Of a DNA stretch of 64,000 nucleotides, positions 1 to 8,400 are shown in pieces (position 1 is the stretch's first letter; every line of letters starts with the position of its first letter). A program made the position numbers and the translations under genes. The stretch comes from Myxococcus flavus. GTDB taxonomy: Bacteria; Myxococcota; Myxococcia; Myxococcales; Myxococcaceae. Under the pieces are notes generated by a model, which did not search any database, was not told the origin of the DNA, and was given only the letters and a program-made list of their open reading frames with translations. The DNA is taken from assembly GCF_050038885.1 (NCBI RefSeq), contig NZ_CP143624.1, positions 5,084,001-5,148,000 on the forward strand, given 5' to 3'.

Positions 1-46
1 CGGTGACGAGGCCCGCCTTCAATAGCTTGTCGCGCAGGTTCTGCAT
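1..46 (-). CDS. Start of a DUF2058-type protein (partial)
   Basis: Only the first 15 codons lie in the window, read on the minus strand from an ATG at 46-44: MQNLRDKLLKAGLVT. This opening matches the usual N-terminus of DUF2058 (YaiL-like) proteins, small basic proteins described as nucleic-acid associated. The rest lies beyond the left edge, so identity rests on this short match. No strong ribosome binding site is visible before the ATG. The gene is divergent from the lipoprotein gene starting at 152, so positions 47-151 should carry both promoters. A chance match is possible but unlikely, because the frame is open to the edge. Confidence 0.6.
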   Translation of the reverse strand, partial: MQNLRDKLLKAGLVT

Positions 47-151
47 GAGTTGGGCGTTCTATCCCTTGCACGGCCGCACGCAAGCGACTGCTTGCCGCTC
101 GTGTATGCCCCACGTAACTTGCCGGCCCGGTCGTACCCTCCCGGAGGAGTC

Positions 152-1174
152 GTGAGCCGTCTGAAGAAGTCCGCCTTCACCCTCGCCGTGGCGCTGGCCG
201 CCGCGGGCTGCTCGGACCCAGTCGACAAGGCGGCCAAGGCGCGCATCTTCTCGCCGGAGGATCCCCCCAAGGTGGTGGCATCCGCAAAGGAGAAGCTGCC
301 CCCCGAGGACGTCGCGGACAACCCCCAGGTGGCGCGCCGCATCCTGGGCATGGACGCCGCCGAGGTGACCGAGCGTCTGGGCCCCCACCGCTACCAGGCG
401 ACGGTGGGGTACGAGTGGACCTCCGAGGCCTCCATCCCCGTGAAGCTCACCGAGACGCGCACCTTCCGCGCGGGCCCCGGCGGGGTGAGCGGGGACTTCC
501 ATGGCGTGCTGGAGAACTCCCGGGACCAGGGCCTGGAGGTGATGCGGGTGGGGGGGCAGGTGTTCGCCCGCAACCGCTACGGCCCCTACCGCCAGCGTCT
601 GCGCGACCGCGGCATGGCCGAGCGCACCCGCGCGGAGCTGACGGGCGCCATCCGTGACTTCGACAGCCTCTTCCAGGGCCGCCTCAAGCTGACGCCCGAG
701 GGCACCGTCACCCACGAGGGGCGCACCGCCTGGCGCTACATCGTGACGCTCGGGCCCGCCTCCCAGGCGAGTGCTTCCCGGCCCCTGCCGCCCATGCCCC
801 AGCCCAAGAAGGGCGCGGACGAGTCGACCCTCCGCCGGGCCAACTTCTTCGCCCACCGCCTGCCGCGCTCGCTGGACGGCGAGGTGCTGGTGGACGCCGC
901 CACCTCCGTGGTCCTCAAGGCCCGCTTGGACGGGCGCATTGGCGTGCCCGGGGACAAGACGCCCGAGGCCGCCGAGCTGCGCATGACGCTGGAGGCGGTC
1001 CTCACCGAGGTCGGTCAGGACCCCAAGCTCCAGCCGCCCGAGGACTTCCTCCCGGACGCGGACAAGCCCCAGGGCATCGCCGACGCGCTCGATACCTTCG
1101 GCATCCAGCGCAAGAAGGCCTCGGACGAGGCCAGCCCCGAGGCGCCCGCCGAGCCCGAGGACGAAGAGGGCTGA
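152..1174 (+). CDS. Lipoprotein of unknown function
   Basis: A GTG start at 152 is chosen because GGAGGAG lies at 143-149 and the product opens with Lys/Arg, a hydrophobic stretch and a lipobox ending AAAGC, as expected for a lipoprotein signal peptide. The open frame runs further upstream to 50, but that part has no signal peptide logic. The mature protein of about 320 residues is Pro- and charge-rich and ends in an acidic tail (EPEDEEG). I recognise no catalytic motif. Its mixed strand-forming middle could be an envelope lipid- or protein-binding fold, but this is inference. It is followed by a hairpin at 1182-1199 and is probably monocistronic. Confidence 0.8.
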   Translation: MSRLKKSAFTLAVALAAAGCSDPVDKAAKARIFSPEDPPKVVASAKEKLPPEDVADNPQVARRILGMDAAEVTERLGPHRYQATVGYEWTSEASIPVKLTETRTFRAGPGGVSGDFHGVLENSRDQGLEVMRVGGQVFARNRYGPYRQRLRDRGMAERTRAELTGAIRDFDSLFQGRLKLTPEGTVTHEGRTAWRYIVTLGPASQASASRPLPPMPQPKKGADESTLRRANFFAHRLPRSLDGEVLVDAATSVVLKARLDGRIGVPGDKTPEAAELRMTLEAVLTEVGQDPKLQPPEDFLPDADKPQGIADALDTFGIQRKKASDEASPEAPAEPEDEEG

Positions 1175-1181
1175 GGCCGCT

Positions 1182-1199
1182 CCGGGGGCCGCCCCCTGG
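1182..1199 (+). terminator. GC hairpin after the lipoprotein gene
   Basis: CCGGGGG (1182-1188) and CCCCCTGG (1192-1199) form an 8-bp stem, including one G-T pair, around a 3-nt loop, eight bases after the stop codon. There is no T-run, so this is terminator-like only. Confidence 0.4.
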
Positions 1200-1304
1200 C
1201 GGGACCCGTTCCCCGGTGAACGGCTGGCTGGGACTCTGGGGTCGCCCGGACCGGGTCGGAGGACACCGGCGCTACATCCTGGCAGCGGCCTGTTGGAAGA
1301 AAAT

Positions 1305-1332
1305 TTGCGCTGACTCTTGCGTCCTCTACAAT
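1305..1332 (+). promoter_or_regulatory. Sigma-70-like promoter for the small basic protein
   Basis: TTGCGC (1305-1310), a 16-bp spacer and TACAAT (1327-1332) match the housekeeping promoter pattern (TTGACA/TATAAT) at four and five of six positions. Transcription would start near 1339, giving a leader of about 65 nt before the ATG at 1406. The segment is AT-richer than its surroundings. Confidence 0.5.
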
Positions 1333-1405
1333 CCTCGACGGTTGCGGCCCGGACGCGTCCGACATGCTCGGATGTTCAGCGGGGCTTCACAGCAAGGGAG
1401 CGGTG

Positions 1406-1750
1406 ATGGAGCGCAAGGTCGGAAGTAGCACGGTGACGGCCAAGGAGGTCAAAGCGGCGCTGGAGAAGACGCGTACGCTGTCGGCCGAAGAGGAGAAGGT
1501 TCTGCGCATGCGCCATGGTGCTGGCGCCTCCAGCACCCGTGCGCCTCTGCCCCGTGCCGCGGGCGACAACGCGGAGCTCGCGGACGAGCTGCTCGTCATC
1601 GAGATGCAGTTGATGAAGGCGATGCGCGCTCGCGCGGGTGGCAAGCCCGTGGCCAGCGCCAGCAGCACGCCCGTCGCCACGCGCGCACGGGATGCCGCCG
1701 CCAACCCCACCAAGGACAAGATTGTCCGGGCGCTCCGCAAGAAGAAGTAG
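1406..1750 (+). CDS. Small basic Ala-rich protein with a sigma-region-4-like motif
   Basis: 114 residues. The ATG at 1406 is preferred over an upstream in-frame ATG at 1364 because AAGGGAG lies just before it and the promoter at 1305-1332 fits. Residues 25-38 read LSAEEEKVLRMRHG, close to the start of sigma-70 region 4 (LTPREEKVLRMRFG type), but the rest of the DNA-binding helix-turn-helix is absent. The middle is helical (ELADELLVIEMQLMKAMRAR). The tail is Ala/Thr/Ser-rich and ends in a basic stretch, KIVRALRKKK. A role in binding nucleic acid or RNA polymerase is possible but unproven. No family recognised. Confidence 0.7.
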   Translation: MERKVGSSTVTAKEVKAALEKTRTLSAEEEKVLRMRHGAGASSTRAPLPRAAGDNAELADELLVIEMQLMKAMRARAGGKPVASASSTPVATRARDAAANPTKDKIVRALRKKK

Positions 1751-1768
1751 TCGTCTGGCGGAGTCCTA

Positions 1769-3289
1769 CTAGCGGTTGAGGATGGCCACGAGGCGCTCCC
1801 CGGCCTCGGGCAACGCCAGCGGCGTGCCTGACGTCTCCGTGGCCAGTCCTTCCGCATCGTCTGTCCCCCCACGCGCGTACAGTCCCTTCAGCCAGGCGGC
1901 TGCCGCGGGGTTCCTCCAATAGTCCTCGTTGAACCGCTCCGTGAGGCGCGCGGTGAGCTGGGTCTCCAGGGCCCAGGACCGCAGGTAGTGCGCCACGTAC
2001 AGCTGCGGGTCCACGTCGTGGAGGAAGAAGCCGGGGTGGGGCTCGACGAAGAGCGCGTGCCGCTGGCCGTCCGCGTATTCGTCCGCGCGCTCCGCCGAGG
2101 CGCCTTTCCGCGTCAGGGACAGCTCGTAGGACAGCTTCGCGGCGTGACGCCGCAGCAGCGTGAGGGCCTGGAACGCGGCCAGCCGCACGGTGTCGCGCGC
2201 GGCCATGGTGGGCAGCCCCAGGTAGCGCTTGAGCCACTCGGGGGACAGGAGCAGCCGCTCGAAGACGGCGGCATGGGCCTCCGTCACGGACGCATCGCCC
2301 AGCCGGCGCAGCTCCATGGGCAGCGTGTCCGAGACATGGGCGCGGTGCTGCGCGTGGCCCATCTCGTGGAGGAGGCTGGCGAGCCCGTCCAGGCCGCCGC
2401 GCGGCTGGAGCACCAGGCGGATGTCGTCCGGCACGCGCACCACGGCGACGAAGGGGCGCGGCGACTTGCCGGGCCGGTCCTCGTCGTCGATACGGATGCG
2501 GCCCCCGGCGTTGGGCGTCAGGCCCCACTCGCCCAGCCAGCGCACCACGGCGGGGAAGGCGTCCTCGCGCCGGAAGAAGCCATCCATCCACGGCGCCTGG
2601 AGCGCGGCCTGGAGGTCATGCCGGCGCGCCTCGCCCGCGGGCAGCGGGCGCAGCAGCGGGTCCACCTTCTTGAGGACGTAGGCGAGCACGTCGCGGTAGG
2701 CGTCTTCCGTGCGCGCCAGCACCTGCTTCGCGGCCTCGGCCAGTTTGTCGTAGTCGATGCCGGTGACGTCCTGGCGAAGGGTGGGGTAGTCCTTGGCGCC
2801 CAGCTGCTCCGCCGCGTGCAGGGCGGCCTCGCGGCGGTCGCCGTAGCGGGTGCGGTGCTGCCAGAGGAACTCGCCGGTGGCGCGCTCCAGCAAGGCGCGG
2901 CGGCCCCGGCCGGGCTCGTGGGGAATCCGGGCCAGCGCCTCTCCGAAGGAGTAGGTCTGGTCGTCCACCGTCAGCCGGGCCTGGGCCTCCAGCGCGGCGA
3001 TGGCGTCCACGTGCGGGGCGGCGAGCGCGTCCTCGACGTGCGAGGCCACCAGCTCGCGCACCAGCATGATGCGGCGGACGGTGAGGGGCTCGTCCTTCGA
3101 GCGCGCCCTGGCCAGCGCCTCGTTGGCGGCGGAGAAGGTGTCCGGCGAGGACAGCTCGGGGAAGGAGGCGAGGAGCTGCGCGGGGGACGACTCCCGCGGG
3201 AGCCCGGCGCCGTGCCGGTAGTTCAGCGTGGCGAGCTCGGCGAGGAAGTCGTCCAGCCGCGTGCGCACGGAAAGCAGGGGACGGTCCAT
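1769..3289 (-). CDS. M3-like zinc metallopeptidase
   Basis: 506 residues, mostly helical, with a gluzincin-type zinc site: HEMGHAQH near residue 308 gives the HExxH ligands and catalytic Glu. The Glu of VTEAHAAVFERLL, about 30 residues later, is the likely third ligand. This arrangement in a helical protein resembles oligoendopeptidases of family M3. The length is shorter than typical PepF or Dcp (about 600-700), so assignment to M3 rather than another HExGH clan is provisional. No signal peptide, so the likely role is cytoplasmic peptide breakdown. It runs convergent to the small basic protein gene, 18 bp apart. Confidence 0.75.
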   Translation of the reverse strand: MDRPLLSVRTRLDDFLAELATLNYRHGAGLPRESSPAQLLASFPELSSPDTFSAANEALARARSKDEPLTVRRIMLVRELVASHVEDALAAPHVDAIAALEAQARLTVDDQTYSFGEALARIPHEPGRGRRALLERATGEFLWQHRTRYGDRREAALHAAEQLGAKDYPTLRQDVTGIDYDKLAEAAKQVLARTEDAYRDVLAYVLKKVDPLLRPLPAGEARRHDLQAALQAPWMDGFFRREDAFPAVVRWLGEWGLTPNAGGRIRIDDEDRPGKSPRPFVAVVRVPDDIRLVLQPRGGLDGLASLLHEMGHAQHRAHVSDTLPMELRRLGDASVTEAHAAVFERLLLSPEWLKRYLGLPTMAARDTVRLAAFQALTLLRRHAAKLSYELSLTRKGASAERADEYADGQRHALFVEPHPGFFLHDVDPQLYVAHYLRSWALETQLTARLTERFNEDYWRNPAAAAWLKGLYARGGTDDAEGLATETSGTPLALPEAGERLVAILNR

Positions 3290-3471
3290 GGGGGCGCGGA
3301 AGGTAACAGGAAGCGGGCGGCGCGGAAGGGCGATGCGCGCGTAGAGTGCCGCCGCATGACATCTGTGCCTGACACGGGGATGGGCGCTCGCACGGGCGCG
3401 CCGGGCGGGGAGCGGAGTGTCCGGGCAATGGCGGCTCGCCGGGCAGGCGGGGCGCCGAGCGGGGTGGAGGC

Positions 3472-4416
3472 ATGAAGCGGCGGACGTTGCGGGTGGAAGG
3501 GGCGCTGGTGGGCAAGACGGTGGTGGCCGCGGTGGCCTCCGAGCTGGGGCTTCCGGAGCCGAGGGCGCGGGAGCTGGTGGACGTGGGGGCCGTCTACGTG
3601 GCGGGCAAGCGGAGCCGCGATGCGAAGGCGCGGCTCACCGCGGGGCAGGTGGTGACGGTGGTGCTGGAGGAGGGCGGCCAGAGCCCCCTGGCCGAGGCGC
3701 CCCCCGCGCCCGAGCTGCGCGTGCTGTACGAGGACGCGGACGTCATCGCCGTGGACAAGCCGGCGGGTGTGCCCGCCCAGCCCACCGAGGGCCGCGTGGG
3801 CGGCAGCCTGGTGGACCTGGTGGGCGCGAAGCTGGGGCGCGCGGCCGGGCTGGTGCATCGCCTGGACCGGGAGACGTCCGGGGTGACGGTGTTCGGGAAG
3901 ACGGCGGACGCCACGTCGGCGCTGGCGGCCGAGTTCCGGGAGGGGCGGGCACGGAAGCGGTATGTCGCGGCCACTGGCCCGGGACTGCCGCCGTCGGGGA
4001 CGGTGGACCTGCCCTTGTCGAAGGACCCCTCGCGCCCGGGGCGCTGGCGGGCGACCCGGGCGGCCAACGGGGTGCCCGCGCTCACGGACTTCCACACGCT
4101 GTTCGCCGGTCCGGCGTTCTGTGTCGTGGAGCTGCTGCCGCACACGGGGCGCACGCATCAGCTCCGCGCGCACCTGACGGCGCTGGGCGCGCCGATTCTC
4201 GGGGACTCGCGTTACGGCGGGTTGCCCCGGGCAGGGGGCGTGGACGCGGCGCGGTGCCTGCTGCACGCGCAGGCGCTGGAGCTGGGACACCCACGAACGG
4301 GCAAGGTGCTCCGCCTGGAGGCCCCGGTGCCGGAGGACCTGATGCGGTTCTTCGCCGCGGCGGGGATTGAAGCGCCGGCGGGGCCCATCCGGGCGGGAGG
4401 CTCGGGCGCGGGCTGA
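3472..4416 (+). CDS. RluA-family RNA pseudouridine synthase
   Basis: 314 residues. The N-terminal 60 or so look like an S4-type RNA-binding domain (LPEPRARELVDVGAVYVAG). The catalytic domain carries the family signature VHRLDRETSGV, whose Asp is the invariant nucleophile of pseudouridine synthases, plus YVAATGP, TDFHTLF and the GRTHQLRAHL block typical of the RluA/RluC/RluD group. The likely substrate is uridine in 23S rRNA or tRNA, but the exact target cannot be told from sequence. ATG follows a GGGGTGGAGGC ribosome binding site. It ends 6 bp from the convergent glycosyltransferase gene. Confidence 0.9.
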   Translation: MKRRTLRVEGALVGKTVVAAVASELGLPEPRARELVDVGAVYVAGKRSRDAKARLTAGQVVTVVLEEGGQSPLAEAPPAPELRVLYEDADVIAVDKPAGVPAQPTEGRVGGSLVDLVGAKLGRAAGLVHRLDRETSGVTVFGKTADATSALAAEFREGRARKRYVAATGPGLPPSGTVDLPLSKDPSRPGRWRATRAANGVPALTDFHTLFAGPAFCVVELLPHTGRTHQLRAHLTALGAPILGDSRYGGLPRAGGVDAARCLLHAQALELGHPRTGKVLRLEAPVPEDLMRFFAAAGIEAPAGPIRAGGSGAG

Positions 4417-4422
4417 CGCGCC

Positions 4423-5442
4423 TCAGGCCGCGCAGGTGAAGTCGCGCCCCTCCACCCAGCCCCAGCGCAGGAGGTCCTCGCGAATCTCCGCGCGCGCCCA
4501 ACGGACGCCCACGCAGACCAGCAGGTGGCCCCGTCCGGGCGCACCGAGCGCCTGCGGCGCGACCACCGGGATGCCGTGGATGTGCGTGCCCACCTTGCGC
4601 GGGTGCACCTCCACGTAGCGCTCCACCCGCGCGCCGGCCTCGTGGAGGAAGTGCGTCAGCGTCTTGCCGCTGGGGCCCGCCCCCCACACCGTGCAGGGCC
4701 GGCCATCCGCGAGCGGCCCCCGGCCCCGGGTCAGGTAGCGCGCCTTCGTCCACATGAAGCGCTTGAGCGCGTAGCGCGGGTCCGTGCGCGTCATGCGCTC
4801 GTTGCTGTCACGCCAGCGCAGCAGCACCTCGGGCAGGTTCAGCAAGGCGTAGCCCCGGTCGAGCAGCTCGAGCCAGAGCGCGTAGTCCTCCGGGAAGTCG
4901 CCATCCTTCCAGCCTCCTGCCTCGACCAGGGCGTCCCGTCGCAGACACACGGAGGGGTGGCAGAGTGGACTCTCGATGAAGCGCTCGCGCTCCAACTGGT
5001 CCGCGGAGTTCAGCCCGTTGAGCCAGCTGGCGTAGGCCTGGAGCGAGGGGCTCACGGGCTGGTCATCGCGGAAGAGCTCCACGGCCGTGCCCACGCCCCC
5101 CAGGGTGGGGTCGGCTTCCAACGCGGAGAGGCTGGCCTCCAGCCGCCGGGGCAGGGACTCGTCGTCCGCGTCCATCCGGGCGACGTAGGGTGACGTGGCC
5201 TGGGCCAGCGCCAGGTTCAGCGCCGCCACCAGACCTCGGCCGCCGCCGTCAAGGACTTCCACGCGGGCATCTTCCACCGCGAGGTCCGTCAGTACCTCGC
5301 GTGTCCCGTCCGTGGAGCCATCGTCCACTGCGAGGACACGGATGTCGCGCAGCGTGCCGGTCAAGAGGCTCCGGACGGCGCGGGCCACGGTGGCTTCGGC
5401 GTTTCGAGCGGGGAGGAGGACAGTCACAGCCGGAACGGGCAT
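4423..5442 (-). CDS. Family 2 glycosyltransferase with a C-terminal Rossmann-like domain
   Basis: 339 residues starting at MPVPAVTVLLPARNAE. The open frame extends upstream but without plausible coding. The N-terminal 220 residues are a GT-A fold: nucleotide-binding strand VTVLLPARN, then DDGSTDGTREVL and the metal-binding RMDADDESLPRRL. The C-terminal 110 residues begin VWGAGPSGKTLTHFL, a glycine-rich loop typical of nucleotide-binding folds, and include VERYVEVHPRKVGTHIHGIPVV. The sugar and acceptor are unknown. Such proteins usually act in envelope or exopolysaccharide assembly. The start lies only 22 bp from the divergent TPR gene at 5465, leaving almost no room for separate promoters. 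Confidence 0.85.
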   Translation of the reverse strand: MPVPAVTVLLPARNAEATVARAVRSLLTGTLRDIRVLAVDDGSTDGTREVLTDLAVEDARVEVLDGGGRGLVAALNLALAQATSPYVARMDADDESLPRRLEASLSALEADPTLGGVGTAVELFRDDQPVSPSLQAYASWLNGLNSADQLERERFIESPLCHPSVCLRRDALVEAGGWKDGDFPEDYALWLELLDRGYALLNLPEVLLRWRDSNERMTRTDPRYALKRFMWTKARYLTRGRGPLADGRPCTVWGAGPSGKTLTHFLHEAGARVERYVEVHPRKVGTHIHGIPVVAPQALGAPGRGHLLVCVGVRWARAEIREDLLRWGWVEGRDFTCAA

Positions 5443-5464
5443 CGTTGTGTAGACTGCCGCACCC

Positions 5465-8400
5465 ATGGGTGGCGTGAGAAACGGCAAGAGCGCCGGCACG
5501 CCGGAGCCCGCAGCGGTCCGACAGGAGGCGCTGCAGCCCGGCGCATCTGGCGGCAAGGCCGCGGCGGAGACGCGCGATGTGGTGGACGGGCACTTCCGGG
5601 CCGCGGCCCGGTTGCTGAGCGAGGGCTCCGCTGCCCGTGCGTTCGGTGAGCTGGTGCGTGCCAGCCGCACCCTGCCGATGACGCCGCGCCTGGCCGCGGG
5701 GATTGTGCGGATGGCGCTGCGAGCCGGCACCGAGCCGGCCGCCATCATCTTGTTCGAAGCGGGGGCCACGACGGCTTCTGGCCGGCGCGCGGTCCTGCGC
5801 CAGCTCGCGAGAGTCCTGCGGCGCGTGGACCAGCTCCCCCGCGCCATCGCCGCCCTCGAGGCGCTCCTCGTGGAGTGGCCTGACGATCGGCGTGCTCAGC
5901 GGGTGCTCCAGGTGCTGCGCGCGCGAATGTCGAGCGACGGCGCGAAGGACGCGGAGGCGGGAGCACAGGGGGTGTTGGCGAAGCCCCCGGCTCGGAAGGA
6001 CGGCGCGCCGGATGTGGCGTCGTGGGAGTACGACGACCGCGTCTATCTCATTGAGACGGTGGTGGGGCCCCCGCTGGCCGCGGGGACTCCGCCTGGGGCC
6101 GCCGGGGGGACGCCGGGGGCACAGCCGGTGGTGGAGACGCCGGTCCAGGGCGATGTGCGGCCGCTCACGACGGGCGGAGGCGACGATGGAAAGCCCTCCG
6201 CCGCGCCGGGACCCGGGCCACGCAAGAGCGCGCGCGAGCTGCCCGCCGTACAGATTGCGACCGCTTCTCCGGAGGCGCCTTCTGCCATGTCGGTGGGGGC
6301 TCCTCCGCCAGGGGATGCGCCTCAGGCGACACAGGGAGGCGGCGCGCCGCCGGCCATGTCGGTGACCACGCCGTCGGGGCGGACAGGCGAATCGCTGAGA
6401 GCAGTGACATCCGCGGCTGGGAGCCTCGTTGCGTCATCTCGAAAGAGCGCGACGGAAATGCCAGCGGTTGGCGCTTCCGCTGCTGACGTGGTCGCAGGGC
6501 CATCGCCCGCTTCGGATGCGCCCCGTTCCGCGCCATCTGCGGACTCTCACAAGACGGTTCTGGAGCTGCCGGCGGTCGTCGTGTCATCCGCGCCCGCTGA
6601 TGACGACGCCGTGGTGTCCCAGGCGCAGGCTGGGGGCGCATCCAGCGGGACGGCGAACAGGGCCGGGGCTGAGCCATCCAGGGCCGACGCGAGTAGCCCC
6701 GGTGCTGGAGCTTTCCCCTGGGCTCCGGTCGATGCGCCGTCGGCGAAGGCGGCCGTGAGCGAACCTGCGGTGGGCGCACGGCCTGCGCCAGTCGTGGACG
6801 CCATGCTGAGCCCTGTCGTGCGTGAACCTGGCGCGGAAGCGCCGCTCGCCCCTGGAGCTGCCGAGTCGCCCAGGACGATGCTGGAACTGCCTGCGGTCAC
6901 GATTCCACCTGCTGCGCCTGCTTCAGAGGCGCCCAGGACGATGCTGGAACTGCCAGCGGTTGCGATTCCACCTGCTGCGCCTGCTTCCGAGGCGCCCAGG
7001 ACACAGGTGGAGATGCCTGCGGTTCCCGTGCCGTCCCGTGCCCCGGAGTTCGAGGCGCGCAGGACGGAGGTGGAGATGCCCGCGGTGGACATGGGCGTGC
7101 CGCCTCCACGTTCTGGCGCGGTTCGCGAATTCGCTCCCCAGAGGGAGTCGTTGTCCGTGCCCTGGGCGGAGAGCCCGGAACAGGCCGCACACGTCTCGTC
7201 ATCCTCTGTCCGGCAGGCGGCGCATCGGCGCGGCGCGCCACTCCGCGACGATGCCGACGCGGATGAGGTCACCTCGGAGGCCCAGCCCTTCCTCGTTGGT
7301 GAGTTCGCATCGCCAGCATCGCCGCGAGCACCAGCCCCCGCGACGGTGGAGCGGCGGAAGACGCCTGTGCCCGCTGCGGCAGTGCCGCCTGCGAGTGCGC
7401 CCAAGGGGGGGCTTGTCCCCGATGCGCGCTCGGGAACCATGGAGGTGTCCCTGGCGGAGCTGGAGGCCGCGCTTTCCGCCAGCGCGTCGCCAGCCGAGGG
7501 CCGCCCTGGCGAGGCGCGCCCAGGTGCGCACGAAGAGGACGCCGAGGAGCTGACCCGCTCGCAGAAGCTGGAGGCCCAGCTCATTGCGCGGCGGGCGTGG
7601 GCCGAGCTGGCCCAGCTGTACCTCAAGCGCGCGGACCAGGCGAAGGATGCGACCCTTCGCGCCGATGCGTTGGCCCGGCTCGCGGAGGTGATGGAGAACG
7701 AGCTCCATGACCCCGCGGGCGCCGCACGCATGTACCGGGAAATCGTCGCGCTGACGGGCGACCGTGCCGCGCTTCGCGACCAGGTGCGGTTGCTCGCCGC
7801 GCGAGGTGATGCCTCGCTCGTGCGGCGCGCGCTCGATGAGGCCATTCGCCGTGCGCCCTCCAGCCGGGCTCGTGCGGGGGCGCTGCTCACCCGTGGCGAG
7901 CGTTGGCTCCACATGGGCGAGCTCAAGAAGGCGCGCGCCGACTTCGAGGCGGCGGAGGTGCTTGCGCCGGGGCTGCCTGCCGTGCTCGCGGGGCTCCTCC
8001 GCTGCGTCGAGGACGCGGAGCGGCCGGACATCGCGGAACGGCTCCGAGCGCTGCTGGCGGCGATGCCTCGCCGTGCGCTCGACCGGGTCGACGCGCTGCG
8101 CGTGCTGGCCCAGGTCGCGGAGGAATCGCTGGGCAACCCACGGCTCGCGCAGTGGGCCTGGAGCGAGGTGCTCGCGGAGAGTCCCGACAGTGACCCGGCT
8201 CGCATGCGGCTCACCGTGCTCGCGCGCCGGCTCGGGGACACGACGGTGCTCGGGCAGTTGCTGCGGGCGCAGCTCGCTCGGGAGTCTCGAGGACCGGCCG
8301 CGCGTGAGGCTCGGTTGGAGCTGGTGGCCACGCTGGAGGCGCAAGGCAACGCGGAGGCCGCGCTCGACGAGCTGCGACAGGCGGTGCGGTATGAGCCGGG

